Positions 9,201-17,955 of a stretch of 64,000 bases of DNA are shown here, one piece after another. Position 1 is the first letter of the stretch. The number at the start of each line of letters is the position of its first letter. The translations under genes were made by a program, and so were the position numbers. The stretch covers positions 620,001 through 684,000 of the forward strand of contig NZ_JAQNDK010000001.1 in the NCBI RefSeq assembly GCF_028368935.1. The letters run 5' to 3'. This DNA comes from Sorangium aterium (GTDB lineage Bacteria; Myxococcota_A; Polyangia; Polyangiales; Polyangiaceae). A model generated the notes under the pieces. The model saw nothing but the letters and a program-made list of their open reading frames with translations. It made no database searches and was not told the origin of the DNA.

Positions 9201-12011
9201 CGTCGCGTGCAGGAGGTAATAGCCACCCGACGGGACCGTGAGCTCGCAGCTCCGCGGCGCCGCCGCCGTCGTGACGCCGCACCGCGCGACGATCTTGTCG
9301 ACAGGCGCGCTCACGCTGCGGTACGCGCTGCCGCTCTCCTCCCGCGCGAGCGTCCACGTGCGGTGCACGAGCTCGACCCGGACCGCGACCTGCGCGACGC
9401 GCGCCCCCTTCGGATCGACCGCGAGGATCTCGGGCCGCAGCACGTCGCCCGCCTTCGCGAAGCGCTCGGGCTCCTTGAGGGCGACGTAGAACTCGGCCGG
9501 GTGCACGAGCGCCGTCGAGCTCCCGGCGATCGCCTGCCGCGACACGTCGGTGACCGACGCCTCGCACGTGACGAGCTCGGTGCCGCGCTGCCCGGGCATG
9601 GAGAGCGCCGCGCCGATCGCCGCCTGCCCGGCCGCGTCGAGCTTCTCGCGCGCGCTCTGCACCTCGAACTCGCGCGGCGCCTGGTCCCGCAGCGCGTCGG
9701 TGAGCTCGTCCTCGCGGACCGTGAACCCCTCGATCCCCGGCGGCGAGAACGACGCCGGCGCGCGCGTCACGGAGAGCGATGCCTCCGCGTTCGTCATCGG
9801 CGCCCCGAACAGGTAATCGCCGCGCGCGGTCCAGCGCGCCTTGTCGCCGCGGACATAGCTCGGCCTGTCGCTCTCGACGCCGACCTTGAACTCGGCGGGG
9901 CGGTACTCGGCGACCTCGACGCTGCCCCACACGTCCACCCACCCCGCCTCGCCGCCCTGGACCGCCGCGGCGAGGCTGTACGTGCCGAGCCGCGCGCTCT
10001 CGGGGATCTTCACGTCGGCCGAGAACGTGCCGAAGGCGCCGAGCGTCGGGGAGAGCGAGACGAGCGCCTCGCCGTCGGGCCCCTCGACCTTGAACGCGAC
10101 ACTCTTGCCGGCAGGCGTCCTCGCCCCGCGCGCGCCCTCCTCACGGAAGATCCCCTTCACGCGCACCGTGTCGCCCGGCCGGTAGATGCCGCGATCGGAG
10201 AACATCATCCCGAACGGGCGCGCCTCGCTGAAGTCCGACGCCGCGCCGAAGCGCCACCCGTTGAGCGAGTCGGCGACGCTCCGGTACGTCCAGTCGTCGC
10301 CCGCGCGCGCGAAGACCACGCTGCGCCCGAGCGTCGTCGTGGCCTCCGGACCGTGCGCCGTCGCGGGGACCATCGCGAACCCCTCGGCGTCGGTCGCCAC
10401 CTCCGCGGGAGCGGGTGCGCCCGGTGCCCGGATCCACACGCGCGCCCCGGGCACCGGCGCGCCCGTCGACAGGCGCGTCACCCACACGAGCGAGCCGCTC
10501 GGCGACACCTTCGCGCTGATCCCGAGGTCGGTCACCTGCGCGATCACCGCCTCGGAGGTGGCGCGCGCGTGCCGCGTCCCGGGCCGGCTGGTGTAGCTGA
10601 TCCCGATCGCGAGCGGCCCGCGCTTGCCCTCGCCGCCCAGCACCTCGGCGGCGCGCACGAGGTGCGTCGCCGGCGCGTTCGTCGCGGCGGCCGGGCGCAG
10701 GACCGTCTGCTTGCCGGAGGGCAGCGCCGCGATCTCGCTCATCTTCGGGCTGCGCCCCGGGCTGTGCGGATCGCCCTGGAGCGCGAGGATCATCTCCTCG
10801 GTCATCGCGCCGACCGCGAGCGAGAGCTCGCGCACGTTCACGGACACGACCGGGATCTCGCGCCGCTGGGCCGGCTCGAACACGCTCCCGACGAGGCCGA
10901 TCTGCGCCTCGGGCCAGCGATCGTCGAAGGCGATCTCCTCGGTGACGACGCCGGCGAGCGCCTGCCCGTGCACGTCGCGCAGCCCGGCGGCCACGCGCAC
11001 CCGGTAGCTGCGACCCGGGGCGAACGCGCCGCCGAGGGGGATGTGGCTCGTGGGCTCGTCGTCCTCGATCCACGACGGCCATCGCAGCTTGACGGCGGGC
11101 TCCACCGAGATCGCCCGCTTCGCGTCCGCGAACTTGATGGGGTTCGAGAAGGCGAGCGTGAACCCGCCGTCGGCCGCGCAGCGCCCCTGCGGCGTATCGC
11201 GATCGCACTCGGGGCGCAGCGCCCGGAGCGGCCCGTAGGTGCGGTACGTGAACCGCTGCTCCTCGCCGGCCGGCAGCGGCCCTTCGCGGCCGCGGAGGCC
11301 CTCCGCCACGGCGATCTCGATCTCGCTGTCGCGCGGCAGCGGCGCGCGCGGGACGAGCTCGGCGAGCATCTCGTTCTTCGCGTCGGGGCGCCGCACCTCG
11401 AACGCCACCTTGTCCTTTCGAGCACCCACCGTGAGAGACGCGCGCCGCGCGATCTCGGCGGTGTCGACCGGCTGGTTGAACCGGAGCTCGAACCGCGCGT
11501 CCGGCTTGAGATCGTCCTTGCCCGACCAGGGCTCGACGCGCGCGACCGCTGGCAGCTCGGTGCGGAAGGTGAAGGAGTACGGCTCGGCGAGCGCGCTGCC
11601 GTCGAGCGCGCGGGTGCCCGCAGGGACCTCGACGGTGAACTCCGTGCCGCGCGGCAGGCGCCCTTCGGGGACGAACGTGAGGCCGCTCGTGCCAACCCAG
11701 CGCCAGCTTCCAGGCGCGGACGGCTTCAGCACCGCGGGCGACGCGGCCTCGCTGCCCGCGAGATCGAGCGACCGCATCGGCCGGTTGAAGACCAGGCTGA
11801 TCTCGGCGGGGCTCGTCGTCTGCCCGCGGGGCGCGCCGAACACCACCGCGAACGGCCCTGCCGCGGCCTTTCCGCCCGGTTCGAGCGCGCCGGGCGCGAG
11901 CGTCCCTCGAGGCGGGACGTTGGGGGCGCGCGCGCCCTGAACGCAGGCCAGGCTGAGGGCGAGGACCGCGAGAACGGCGGGCGCAGATCGGAGGCGCGGA
12001 GCGACGGACAT
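6243..12011 (-). CDS. bacterial alpha-2-macroglobulin lipoprotein (YfhM type)
   Basis: The protein has 1922 aa. The N-terminal signal ends in lipobox LSLAC (C23), so it is predicted to be lipid-anchored in the periplasm. Several MG-type beta domains precede a thioester domain with PYGCTEQ; the CxEQ motif (C1404) is the residue set that forms the internal thioester in thioester-containing members. An alpha-helical toroid region follows (QRGDGGFGFFAESDG...). Bacterial A2M traps attacking proteases and is thought to guard the cell after envelope damage, which PBP1C then repairs. The two genes are 3 bases apart here. The start ATG 12011 is supported by the immediate signal peptide. The length is typical of the larger members of the family. 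Confidence 0.92.
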   Translation of the reverse strand: MSVAPRLRSAPAVLAVLALSLACVQGARAPNVPPRGTLAPGALEPGGKAAAGPFAVVFGAPRGQTTSPAEISLVFNRPMRSLDLAGSEAASPAVLKPSAPGSWRWVGTSGLTFVPEGRLPRGTEFTVEVPAGTRALDGSALAEPYSFTFRTELPAVARVEPWSGKDDLKPDARFELRFNQPVDTAEIARRASLTVGARKDKVAFEVRRPDAKNEMLAELVPRAPLPRDSEIEIAVAEGLRGREGPLPAGEEQRFTYRTYGPLRALRPECDRDTPQGRCAADGGFTLAFSNPIKFADAKRAISVEPAVKLRWPSWIEDDEPTSHIPLGGAFAPGRSYRVRVAAGLRDVHGQALAGVVTEEIAFDDRWPEAQIGLVGSVFEPAQRREIPVVSVNVRELSLAVGAMTEEMILALQGDPHSPGRSPKMSEIAALPSGKQTVLRPAAATNAPATHLVRAAEVLGGEGKRGPLAIGISYTSRPGTRHARATSEAVIAQVTDLGISAKVSPSGSLVWVTRLSTGAPVPGARVWIRAPGAPAPAEVATDAEGFAMVPATAHGPEATTTLGRSVVFARAGDDWTYRSVADSLNGWRFGAASDFSEARPFGMMFSDRGIYRPGDTVRVKGIFREEGARGARTPAGKSVAFKVEGPDGEALVSLSPTLGAFGTFSADVKIPESARLGTYSLAAAVQGGEAGWVDVWGSVEVAEYRPAEFKVGVESDRPSYVRGDKARWTARGDYLFGAPMTNAEASLSVTRAPASFSPPGIEGFTVREDELTDALRDQAPREFEVQSAREKLDAAGQAAIGAALSMPGQRGTELVTCEASVTDVSRQAIAGSSTALVHPAEFYVALKEPERFAKAGDVLRPEILAVDPKGARVAQVAVRVELVHRTWTLAREESGSAYRSVSAPVDKIVARCGVTTAAAPRSCELTVPSGGYYLLHATARDRRGNPVGAAAGVYALGEGGGGFGDSDELKVDLVPDRDSYEIGQTARLIVKSPFASADALVTVERAGISTHRKVTLSGAMPVIDVPITEDLRPNAFVSVLLLRGRTKPQPAPGKGGVPGPDVGAPAFRLGYAPLRVNPEAQRLAVRVRADKADARPGDPIRVDVDVRDRAGQPARAEVTLYAVDEGVLSLTGYTTPDPIPVFGAPRPLKVATIETREALARVRNPFADLGADKGRAGGGGAEGGTGVRRDFRQSAYYNPALVTDASGQVHASFKLPDSLTTYRVMAVVAAEDDRFGYGESRVTASRPLMARPALPRFLRAGDAIDAGVVVTSKGLGKPATVEVEVTASGLTLAGSAKRTVELAPGGSAEVRFALSAPRAGPATLRFRATGGGASDVVEVNREIKAPMAPEAVALYGDTTTASAERLGDLSAIRDDTGGLTVSLAPTALVGLGGGVEQLLEYPYGCTEQLTSRMVPLLSLRDLAKAYGIALPKDLTAVIGKTVREIVSHQRGDGGFGFFAESDGADLWTTAYALWGLTEARRYGVAVPPDAVERATSYLRQELNRTGADPLLRATAPFLVDVLAASGAPDPGRASQLFDERDKLPLFSKALLAHAMVIGKSDRGSVDQLVRELEGALRLDGPVARAVDNHGDAYAVLMDSEARTSALVLRALLAARPAHPLAPRLAAGLLADRRGGTWRSTQETAWALLALDQYRKAQEKTAPDFDARVFLGQAELFSAPFHGPTTEQVKTSIPAARLASAAGAPLAFAVDGRGRLFYEARLRYARKQLPTAALDRGFFVEKSLRALAPEDLAAVVGGASTSSERAAPASVAFAGGDLVLGEIVVVTPSPRDFVVIDDPLPAGLEAVDARLATSARSLDVDAAEAQAEADDADVDRDDERATGRVYDPSRFVREIRDDRVLFFVDHMAAGMYRYRYLARATTLGSFVVPPARAEEMYSPEVFGRTGAVTVQVSSRGPDAAPRPR

Positions 12012-12193
12012 GGCCGCGACTCAGCAATGGGGATGCCGCGGGCGCAAGAGGCGAGTCCGCGGCGGAATCCGGGCGGGTGATGTGGCAGGCGAGACACACC
12101 CGACGAGCGCCGGTGACGCGCGGCCCCCCGCCCCGGCGTCCTCGACGGTGCCCTTCATCCGGGCTGCGCGGCCAGGCGGCGGTGGAGGTCGGG

Positions 12194-12231
12194 GCGCGCG
12201 CCAGCCAGCTCGGCGCATGTCGTCTGCGCGC
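12194..12231 (+). repeat. imperfect dispersed repeat, copy 1
   Basis: About 38 bases that match 15971-16007 at roughly 33 positions. They share GCGCGCG, then GCCAGCTCGGCGC, then GTCG and CTGCGCG with one single-base gap. The two copies are in the same orientation and bracket the sensor kinase/response regulator pair. Confidence 0.45.
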
Positions 12232-12350
12232 ACCGGTGACTCCTTTGGACAGGATGAGAACGCCCATCACTCACGCTGTCGCATCGTCGTCCAAGTCGTT
12301 CCTTGAGTTCACAGCCAGGCCGTTCGCGCTCACCGCCGTCCCGCGCCCCG

Positions 12351-12364
12351 GGGGAGATCTCCCC
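12351..12364. promoter_or_regulatory. 14-bp perfect palindrome GGGGAGATCTCCCC
   Basis: A perfect inverted repeat with no spacer in the divergent intergenic region. It could be an operator for a dimeric regulator. No binding protein can be named from sequence. Confidence 0.35.
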
Positions 12365-12393
12365 TGACCCCCGGAGTTTGACGACATCACGCA

Positions 12394-12423
12394 GCGAAGC
12401 GATGTGCTTTGCGCATCGCTCGC
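12394..12423. repeat. hairpin-forming inverted repeat
   Basis: The left arm GCGAAGCGATG and right arm CATCGCTCGC pair over 10 bp with one bulged A, around a 9-base loop. No run of T follows, so it is not a standard intrinsic terminator. It is probably a structured leader or a binding site. Confidence 0.4.
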
Positions 12424-12798
12424 AAACGGTAGAGAACAGCAAACCCACCTCTTCAACCACCTTGACCATCGCTGCTCCGTTCAGATTCTGAGAGGAGATG
12501 GTCGCAGCTCCTGTTCGAGATCGTCCGCTGCATCGAGCGCATGGCGCAGCTCGGGCGCGCTGCAGGTCGTCACGTGGAGGCGGCCCCTCCGGTGGACGTA
12601 CAGGTCGTTGGTGCAGCGTCGTTTTTTTCAGGAGGCGAGCGGACCGCGCAATGGGTCTTCAATGGTGGCCGGATTTGGACATGAAGCGGAGATAGGGAGC
12701 ACCAAGACATCATCTCGCCCACTGCCTGCTCCCTCCGGTCGACCCTCTCGGCCAACACGGCCATTGCCGCGCGTCCTCTTGAACTGACGCGAACTGTC

Positions 12799-15117
12799 GT
12801 GATAAATTCGTCTCTCTTGTTGCCGACACCAGCGCGACGAAGGGCTCGGGAGCGATCTGCGGCTCCGTCGAGGCATCACCGGAATTTTTGTTCGGCGCTC
12901 GTGCTCCTGATCGCGACCTTCGCGATCGCCTTCGGCGCGCCCGTGCCGGCGCTGGCGGACAACGCGCCGACGTCGGTCCTCGTGTTCCTATCGGATGATC
13001 CGGCCGCGCCGGCCATGTCGTCGATCACCGGCGAGCTCCGGGAATCGGTGCGGGTCGGGCGGGACGGGCCGGTCACGTTCAAGCTCGAGTACCTCGACCT
13101 GGCGTGGTTCGACACCCCCGACTACGCGCGCGAGCTCCGCCGCTTCTATCGGACCAAATACAGCAGCTATCACCCCGGCGTGATCGTCGCGCTCCGGCTC
13201 GACGTGCTCCGGGTCGTGCTCGATCTGCGGCGCGAGCTGTGGTCCGGCGTGCCCGTGCTCTTCCTGAGCGAGGACCGGAGCGCCGCCCTCGCGGTGCCCG
13301 CCGCGCCGGACGTCACCGGGATCTGGCTCGATTTCGCGTGGCTCCGCACGGCGGAGAGCGCGCTGCGCCTCCTCCCCGACACGCGAGAGGTCGCGCTCGT
13401 CATGGGCGCGAGCCCCTGGGAACGCGCGCGCCACGACGGGATCACCCGCGATCTCAGCGCCCTCGCCGGCCGCGTCGCGCTCCTGGACCTCGCGAGCCTG
13501 CCGCTCGCCGAGCTCGATCGGCGCCTCGCCGCGCTCCCGGAGAGCGCGATCGTTCTGTTCGACACGTTCTACATGGATGGCGCCGGGAACCGCTTCGTCG
13601 GGCTACAGGCCTTCGAGCGGATCCGAGCGCAGATCCAGCGCCCGTTCTTCTCCGTCCACGGCGTCGGGCTCGGCAAAGGGTTGGTCGGGGGCATGATCGT
13701 CGACTACGGGCGGGTCGGGCGCGATCTGGGCGGGATCACGCTGCGGCTCCTCGACCGCGAGCCCGCGGGGTCGATCCCGATCCGCGCCGCGGACGCGAAC
13801 ACGCTCGCCTTCGACGCCCGCGAGCTCGCCCTCTTCCGGATCCCCGAGGACCGCTTGCCGCCCGGCGCCGAGGTCCACTTCCGGGTGCCGTCCTTCTGGG
13901 ATCTCTACCGCCGGTGGGCGGCGGGCGCCGCGGTCGCGGTGACCCTCCAGACCACGCTGATCGCCGGGCTCGTCATCGAGCGGCGGCGGCGCGGGCGCGC
14001 TCAGGCGATGAGCGACGCCGTGCTCGCCTCGATGGTCGGCTTCGTGGCCGTCGTGGACAGGACCGGGGTGCTGCACCGCACGAACCGGACCTGGGCGCGC
14101 GCGCCGCGCGAGGGCGCGCCGGGCCCGCTCGACAGCGTCGCCGAGGGGGAGAGCTACCTCGGCGCGTTCCGGCGGGCCGCGGCGGCGGGCGACGCTGGCG
14201 CCGGGCGGGTCGTGGAGCTCGTGGAGGGGGTGCTCGCCGGGCGCGACGTCGAGGGCACGGTCGAGTACCGCCACATCGGCGCCGAGCGCTGGACCGAGGT
14301 GCGGGCGCGGCGGCTCTCGTGGAAGGACGGGGGGGCGGTCGTCTCCCACTTCGACGTGACCGGCCGGAAGCGCGCCGAGAACCAGGCGCGCGAGTCGCTC
14401 AGCGCGCTCTCACACCTCAACCGCGTGGCGGCGATGGGCGAGCTCGCGTCCTCGATCGCGCACGAGATCAACCAGCCGCTCTCCGCGGTGCTCACGAGCG
14501 CGCAGACGGCGGAGATCCTGCTGCGCCGCCCGGCGCCGGACGCCGCGGAGGTGAGCGCCGCCCTCGGGGAGATCGTCGCCGGCGCCCGGCGGGCCGGCCA
14601 GGTGATACGGCGGATGCGCGTGCTGCTGAAGAAGGGCGAGGCGCAGATGGAACGGTGCGACCTCAACGAGGCGGCGCGCGAGGTGGCGCGGCTCGTCTGC
14701 AACGACGCGCTCCTGCGCGGGGCGACGATCGCGCTGGAGCTCGCGCCCGACCTGCCCGCGGTGCGGGGCGACGCGGTCCAGCTCCAGCAGGTGGCGCTGA
14801 ACCTGCTCTCGAACGCGCTCGACGCCGTCTCCGAGCGGCCGTACGGCGACCGCCGTGTGATCGTGCGGACGGCGCTCGCCGGCGGGCGCGTCGCGCTCAC
14901 GGTGGAGGACTCGGGCAGCGGGGGCGCGGCGGGCGATCTCGAGCGCTTCTTCGAGCCGTTCTTCACGACGAAGCCGGAGGGCCTGGGCCTCGGGCTCTGC
15001 ATCAGCCGGTCGATCGCGGCCGCGCACGGCGGTCAGCTGTGGGCCGAGCGCGCGCCCGCTGGCGGCGTGGCTGTGCGCCTCGAGCTGCCGGGCGAGGCGG
15101 CGCAGGAGGAACGATGA
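12799..15117 (+). CDS. membrane sensor histidine kinase with periplasmic substrate-binding-like domain and PAS
   Basis: The protein has 772 aa and autophosphorylates to drive the response regulator that follows. From GTG 12799 the N-terminus is basic, then a hydrophobic signal/anchor (about 30-50, ending VPALADN). A periplasmic domain follows (about 55-365), opening SVLVFLSDDPAAPAMSSI, resembling the ABC-type substrate-binding-like sensors of some kinases. Then come a membrane segment (about 372-390), a PAS-like domain (about 400-500), a HisKA domain with AHEINQPLS (H555) and an HATPase domain with the N box (NLLSNALDAV) and GLGLGLCISRSI. The start is uncertain, because no good ribosome site precedes 12799. 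The gene overlaps the regulator gene by 4 bases (ATGA). The ligand is unknown. Confidence 0.85.
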   Translation: MINSSLLLPTPARRRARERSAAPSRHHRNFCSALVLLIATFAIAFGAPVPALADNAPTSVLVFLSDDPAAPAMSSITGELRESVRVGRDGPVTFKLEYLDLAWFDTPDYARELRRFYRTKYSSYHPGVIVALRLDVLRVVLDLRRELWSGVPVLFLSEDRSAALAVPAAPDVTGIWLDFAWLRTAESALRLLPDTREVALVMGASPWERARHDGITRDLSALAGRVALLDLASLPLAELDRRLAALPESAIVLFDTFYMDGAGNRFVGLQAFERIRAQIQRPFFSVHGVGLGKGLVGGMIVDYGRVGRDLGGITLRLLDREPAGSIPIRAADANTLAFDARELALFRIPEDRLPPGAEVHFRVPSFWDLYRRWAAGAAVAVTLQTTLIAGLVIERRRRGRAQAMSDAVLASMVGFVAVVDRTGVLHRTNRTWARAPREGAPGPLDSVAEGESYLGAFRRAAAAGDAGAGRVVELVEGVLAGRDVEGTVEYRHIGAERWTEVRARRLSWKDGGAVVSHFDVTGRKRAENQARESLSALSHLNRVAAMGELASSIAHEINQPLSAVLTSAQTAEILLRRPAPDAAEVSAALGEIVAGARRAGQVIRRMRVLLKKGEAQMERCDLNEAAREVARLVCNDALLRGATIALELAPDLPAVRGDAVQLQQVALNLLSNALDAVSERPYGDRRVIVRTALAGGRVALTVEDSGSGGAAGDLERFFEPFFTTKPEGLGLGLCISRSIAAAHGGQLWAERAPAGGVAVRLELPGEAAQEER

Positions 15118-15743
15118 CGGGCGTGACGGCGAAGGTCGTGGTGATCGACGACGACGGCGCGGTGCTGCGGAGCGTGGGCCGGCTGCTCGGCGCCTCGGGC
15201 TACGAGGTGGAGCTGTTCGAGGGAGCGCGCGCGTTCCTGGCGTCCGCGGCGGCGGCGCCGGACGCGCGGGCCGGCTGCGTGATCGTGGATCTGGCGATGC
15301 CGGAGCTCAACGGGCTCGACCTGCAGGCTGCGCTCAGGGCGTTCGGGTGCCGGCTGCCGCTCATCTTCATCACCGGGCACGGGGACGTGCGCGCGTCGGT
15401 GCAGGCGATGAAGGACGGCGCTGTCGACTTCCTGCTGAAGCCGCTCGAGGCGGACGAGGTCCTCGCGGCGGTGAGGCGCGCGATGGAGCTCGACGCGCGG
15501 GCGCGGGCGGCGCGGGTGGAACGGGAGGCGCTCGCGGCGCGGCTCGACGCGCTCACGCCGCGCGAGCGGCAGGTGTGCGACCGGATCGCGCGCGGGCAGC
15601 TGAACAAGCAGATCGCGGCGGAGCTGGGGCTCGCCGAGTCGACCGTGAAGCAGCACCGGGCGAGCGCGACGGCGAAGCTCGGGGTGACCTCGGCGGCGGA
15701 GCTCGCGGCGCTGCTGGAGCGGAGCCGCGGGCGCGACGGGTGA
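15114..15743 (+). CDS. FixJ/NarL-type response regulator
   Basis: The protein has 209 aa. A receiver domain (about 7-125) has the acidic pocket IDDD (residues 11-14), the phosphoacceptor in CVIVDLAMPEL (D59) and the conserved Lys in FLLKPLEADEV. The C-terminal LuxR-type helix-turn-helix begins LTPRERQVCDRIARGQLNKQ and runs through ESTVKQHRASATAKL. The start ATG 15114 overlaps the kinase stop codon, with GGAGGA just upstream, so the two are translationally coupled and are cognate partners. FixJ-type regulators activate transcription when phosphorylated. Targets are not visible here. Confidence 0.9.
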   Translation: MTGVTAKVVVIDDDGAVLRSVGRLLGASGYEVELFEGARAFLASAAAAPDARAGCVIVDLAMPELNGLDLQAALRAFGCRLPLIFITGHGDVRASVQAMKDGAVDFLLKPLEADEVLAAVRRAMELDARARAARVEREALAARLDALTPRERQVCDRIARGQLNKQIAAELGLAESTVKQHRASATAKLGVTSAAELAALLERSRGRDG

Positions 15744-16132
15744 GCGCCGCGACGGGTCTCTTGACCTGCGAGATCGGTCCGAGGACCGGACGCCTGGAGA
15801 GCGCACACGGTCTCAGGATCGACGATGGCGGCGGGCGCTGGACCGGGTTTGACGAGCAGCCCGCTTTCCTGAGCCCAAACCCAGAGCGACATCACAGGTC
15901 CCGAGGCGCGTCAAGCTGTCCGAAGGGACGATGGCGCACACGCCTGCGCCGGCGTTAGTTACCCGGCACCGCGCGCGTCGGCCAGCTCGGCGCCGTCGCC
16001 TGCGCGGCGCGCGCGGCGCCCGAGCAGAGAGCGCGGCCGCGGCAACCGCGAGGACGAAGCACACGTGATGTGCAGATGCCGGCAAACGCCGCCCAGTCGA
16101 TGATGGGGATCGCACGACCCCGCGGAGCTCCC
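15744..16132. other. 389-base intergenic region
   Basis: A convergent gap between the response regulator and the leftward eCIS accessory group. No gene is recognised. It contains the second copy of the imperfect repeat (15971-16007) and a short inverted repeat GCACA-N5-TGTGC at 16059-16073. No clear intrinsic terminator with a T-run is visible. Confidence 0.5.
15971..16007 (+). repeat. imperfect dispersed repeat, copy 2
   Basis: The partner of 12194-12231 and in the same orientation (shared core GCCAGCTCGGCGC). It lies downstream of the two-component pair that the two copies enclose. Confidence 0.45.
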
Positions 16133-17812
16133 TCACCCCCCGAGTCGCTCGCGGCCGCCCGCGCGATAGGCGTCGGCCCAGCTCCACAACGTCTCCAGCG
16201 ACACCATCGCGCGCGCCGCGATCGCGCGCGGCGCCTCGTCTCCGCGGATCATCGCCAGCACGGCCGCCTCCCGCGCCGGCGCCGCGGGCGCGGCGTCGGC
16301 GACCGGCGCCTCCGGCTGTGGACATCCCACCTCGGCGGGCGCGGGCGCCTCGGCGCGCAGCGCGAGCTGCTGGAGCGGCAGCCGCGCCGCCGGATCGCCG
16401 AGCAGCACGTAGCCGCGGAGATCGTTGCGCAGCATCCACAGGTGAGCGCGATCGGCGCGATCGGCGGGATCTGCGCGGCCCGCGGCGCGCGCGTCGGCCT
16501 CGAGCTGGTAGCTCTGGGAGAGCTCGTCGTTCGCGCCGCGGTAGAACTCCATCAGCGCCTCCAGCGCGATCCCCGCGCGACTGCCGCGGACCAGCACCTC
16601 GAGCGGGCGATAGATGCGGGACTTCTTGCTCTCCGACAGGCTCTTCGTGCCCGAGAAGCTGTACGTCCACGCGAGGTCGACGTGGCCGATGACGGCGAGC
16701 GGCCCCGCCGGGTTGGCCAGCGCGGCCTGCGGCAGGGCCGCGACGAAGGGGCGCTGGCCGGACGCGGGGAGGCTGTGCAGCACGGCCTTCAGGCTGCCGC
16801 CATAACGATCCTCCTGCGCGAGCTGCGAGAGCCACGCGTGATAGACGCTCGCCGCCGGCGTGCCCGCGCCGAGGCAGGCAAGATAGAACCACATGCCTCC
16901 CGGCAAGAACGCCTGACCCCGCAGCCGCTCGGCGTCGAGGATCTCGTCGCGGGCGATCACGAGCGCCCCCTGGCGCCGCCAGGCGTCCTCCTCGCTGAGC
17001 CAGCCACGCCGGGGCGCGCCCAGGCCGTGGCTCACCGAGAGCAGCACCGAGGGCCGCGCGCCGCCGCCCCCGGCGAGCAGATCGTCCACGCTGCCGGCGG
17101 AGATCTCGCGCACCGAGGCCGCGGGGAGCTTGCCCCTGGCGTGCGCTTCCATCGACGTGGCCAGGCTCGGGCCGACGAGCCTCAGCTTGCCCGTGACCGT
17201 GGCCGCCGAGCCGTCGGGCGCGGCGTAGAAGAGCAGCTCCGGCGAGGTCTCGGGCGTGCCGCGCTGCGCGTAGCGAACGACCTTTTCGGCGTAGGCGGCA
17301 TAGCCGGCGAGCTCCGTCTCTCCCGTGCCGTCCGCGAAGTGGACGCGCCCCGCGAGCGCGTCGTTGGCGAGCGCGTGCTGGAGCTCCACCGAGGTGTGAT
17401 GGAGATCGCCGAGCATCATCAGGTAAAGGGGCCTGTCCTCTTCCGCCACCTCCTCGGACCAGTAGACATCTCTCCGGAAGTCCGCAGATTGCTTGGCGTC
17501 CATCCCGTGCGGCACGCGATACACGCGCGCGGGCGCGCCCTGCTCGCCCTCGCGCAGCGCGATGAGCGGCTGGATGGCCTCGAGCATCCGGTCGCCCTCC
17601 CGGCCCTCGGGCGCGATCACGGCCCATCGCTGGAGGGTGAGGTCGTTGCGATCGGCGTCGGTGCGGCGCCAGTGGTTGGCGTCGCGGGCCTTCCTGGGCC
17701 TCGGCGCGCTCTGGGCGGCGTCGTCGGGCAGCCCCTCGTCGAGCACGGGGCGGCGCTCGTCGGCGTCGGCGAGCAGGAGATCCAGCCGGTCCTCACGGGG
17801 GCTCATGGTCAT
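16133..17812 (-). CDS. caspase-fold (clan CD-like) putative cysteine peptidase with C-terminal HTH-like tail, paralogue B
   Basis: A 559-aa cytoplasmic protein with no signal or membrane segment. The candidate catalytic dyad follows the clan CD pattern of hydrophobic strand-His-Gly then strand-Ala-Cys: LLSVSHGLGAPRRGW (H262) and WFYLACLGAGTPAAS (C313), about 50 residues apart. It is a clear paralogue of the product of 22018-23709: both share ADxxRPVLxEGLP at the N-terminus, LTLQRWAVIAPEG, the whole dyad region and the QRPFVAALPQAALANP block. The last ~45 residues (RAIAARAMVSLETLWSWADA) resemble a transposase-type helix-turn-helix. It sits with the CHAT gene at the far end of the eCIS accessory block. 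Activity and substrate are unproven; an inactive or scaffold role is possible. Confidence 0.65.
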   Translation of the reverse strand: MTMSPREDRLDLLLADADERRPVLDEGLPDDAAQSAPRPRKARDANHWRRTDADRNDLTLQRWAVIAPEGREGDRMLEAIQPLIALREGEQGAPARVYRVPHGMDAKQSADFRRDVYWSEEVAEEDRPLYLMMLGDLHHTSVELQHALANDALAGRVHFADGTGETELAGYAAYAEKVVRYAQRGTPETSPELLFYAAPDGSAATVTGKLRLVGPSLATSMEAHARGKLPAASVREISAGSVDDLLAGGGGARPSVLLSVSHGLGAPRRGWLSEEDAWRRQGALVIARDEILDAERLRGQAFLPGGMWFYLACLGAGTPAASVYHAWLSQLAQEDRYGGSLKAVLHSLPASGQRPFVAALPQAALANPAGPLAVIGHVDLAWTYSFSGTKSLSESKKSRIYRPLEVLVRGSRAGIALEALMEFYRGANDELSQSYQLEADARAAGRADPADRADRAHLWMLRNDLRGYVLLGDPAARLPLQQLALRAEAPAPAEVGCPQPEAPVADAAPAAPAREAAVLAMIRGDEAPRAIAARAMVSLETLWSWADAYRAGGRERLGG

Positions 17813-17955
17813 TGGCTCCTAGATGGCTTGTTGCTCGGGTGGGCAGGATCCATGTCCGCCGCGGCGCGCGCCCTGCCCCGGCGCGGGCCTGGGCGGCCGG
17901 CGCGCGCGGCCGACGAGGGGCTCACGGAGGGGCGTCGCCTGAAAGCGATGCTGTG

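Larger units (their letters stand above)
12012..12798. other. 787-base intergenic region between divergent units
   Basis: No convincing gene. It separates the leftward A2M-pbpC operon from the rightward sensor kinase, so it should hold both promoters. It contains a 14-bp palindrome, a hairpin and one arm of a 38-bp imperfect repeat (listed separately). An open frame from ATG 12541 to 12684 would give a 47-aa peptide, and its frame is open upstream to about 12474. It has protein-like composition but no ribosome site and no recognisable relatives, so I treat it as a possible remnant. Confidence 0.5.

Noticed and set aside
5340-12080. A 2246-codon open frame on the plus strand opposite the A2M and PBP1C genes
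   Set aside because: It is antisense to two well-supported genes and is very rich in Arg, Ala and Glu without domains; long antisense frames are expected at this GC content.
12155-12469. A 104-codon minus-strand frame in the A2M/sensor-kinase intergenic region
   Set aside because: No ribosome site, no family, and it overlaps the palindrome and hairpin; composition is not clearly coding.
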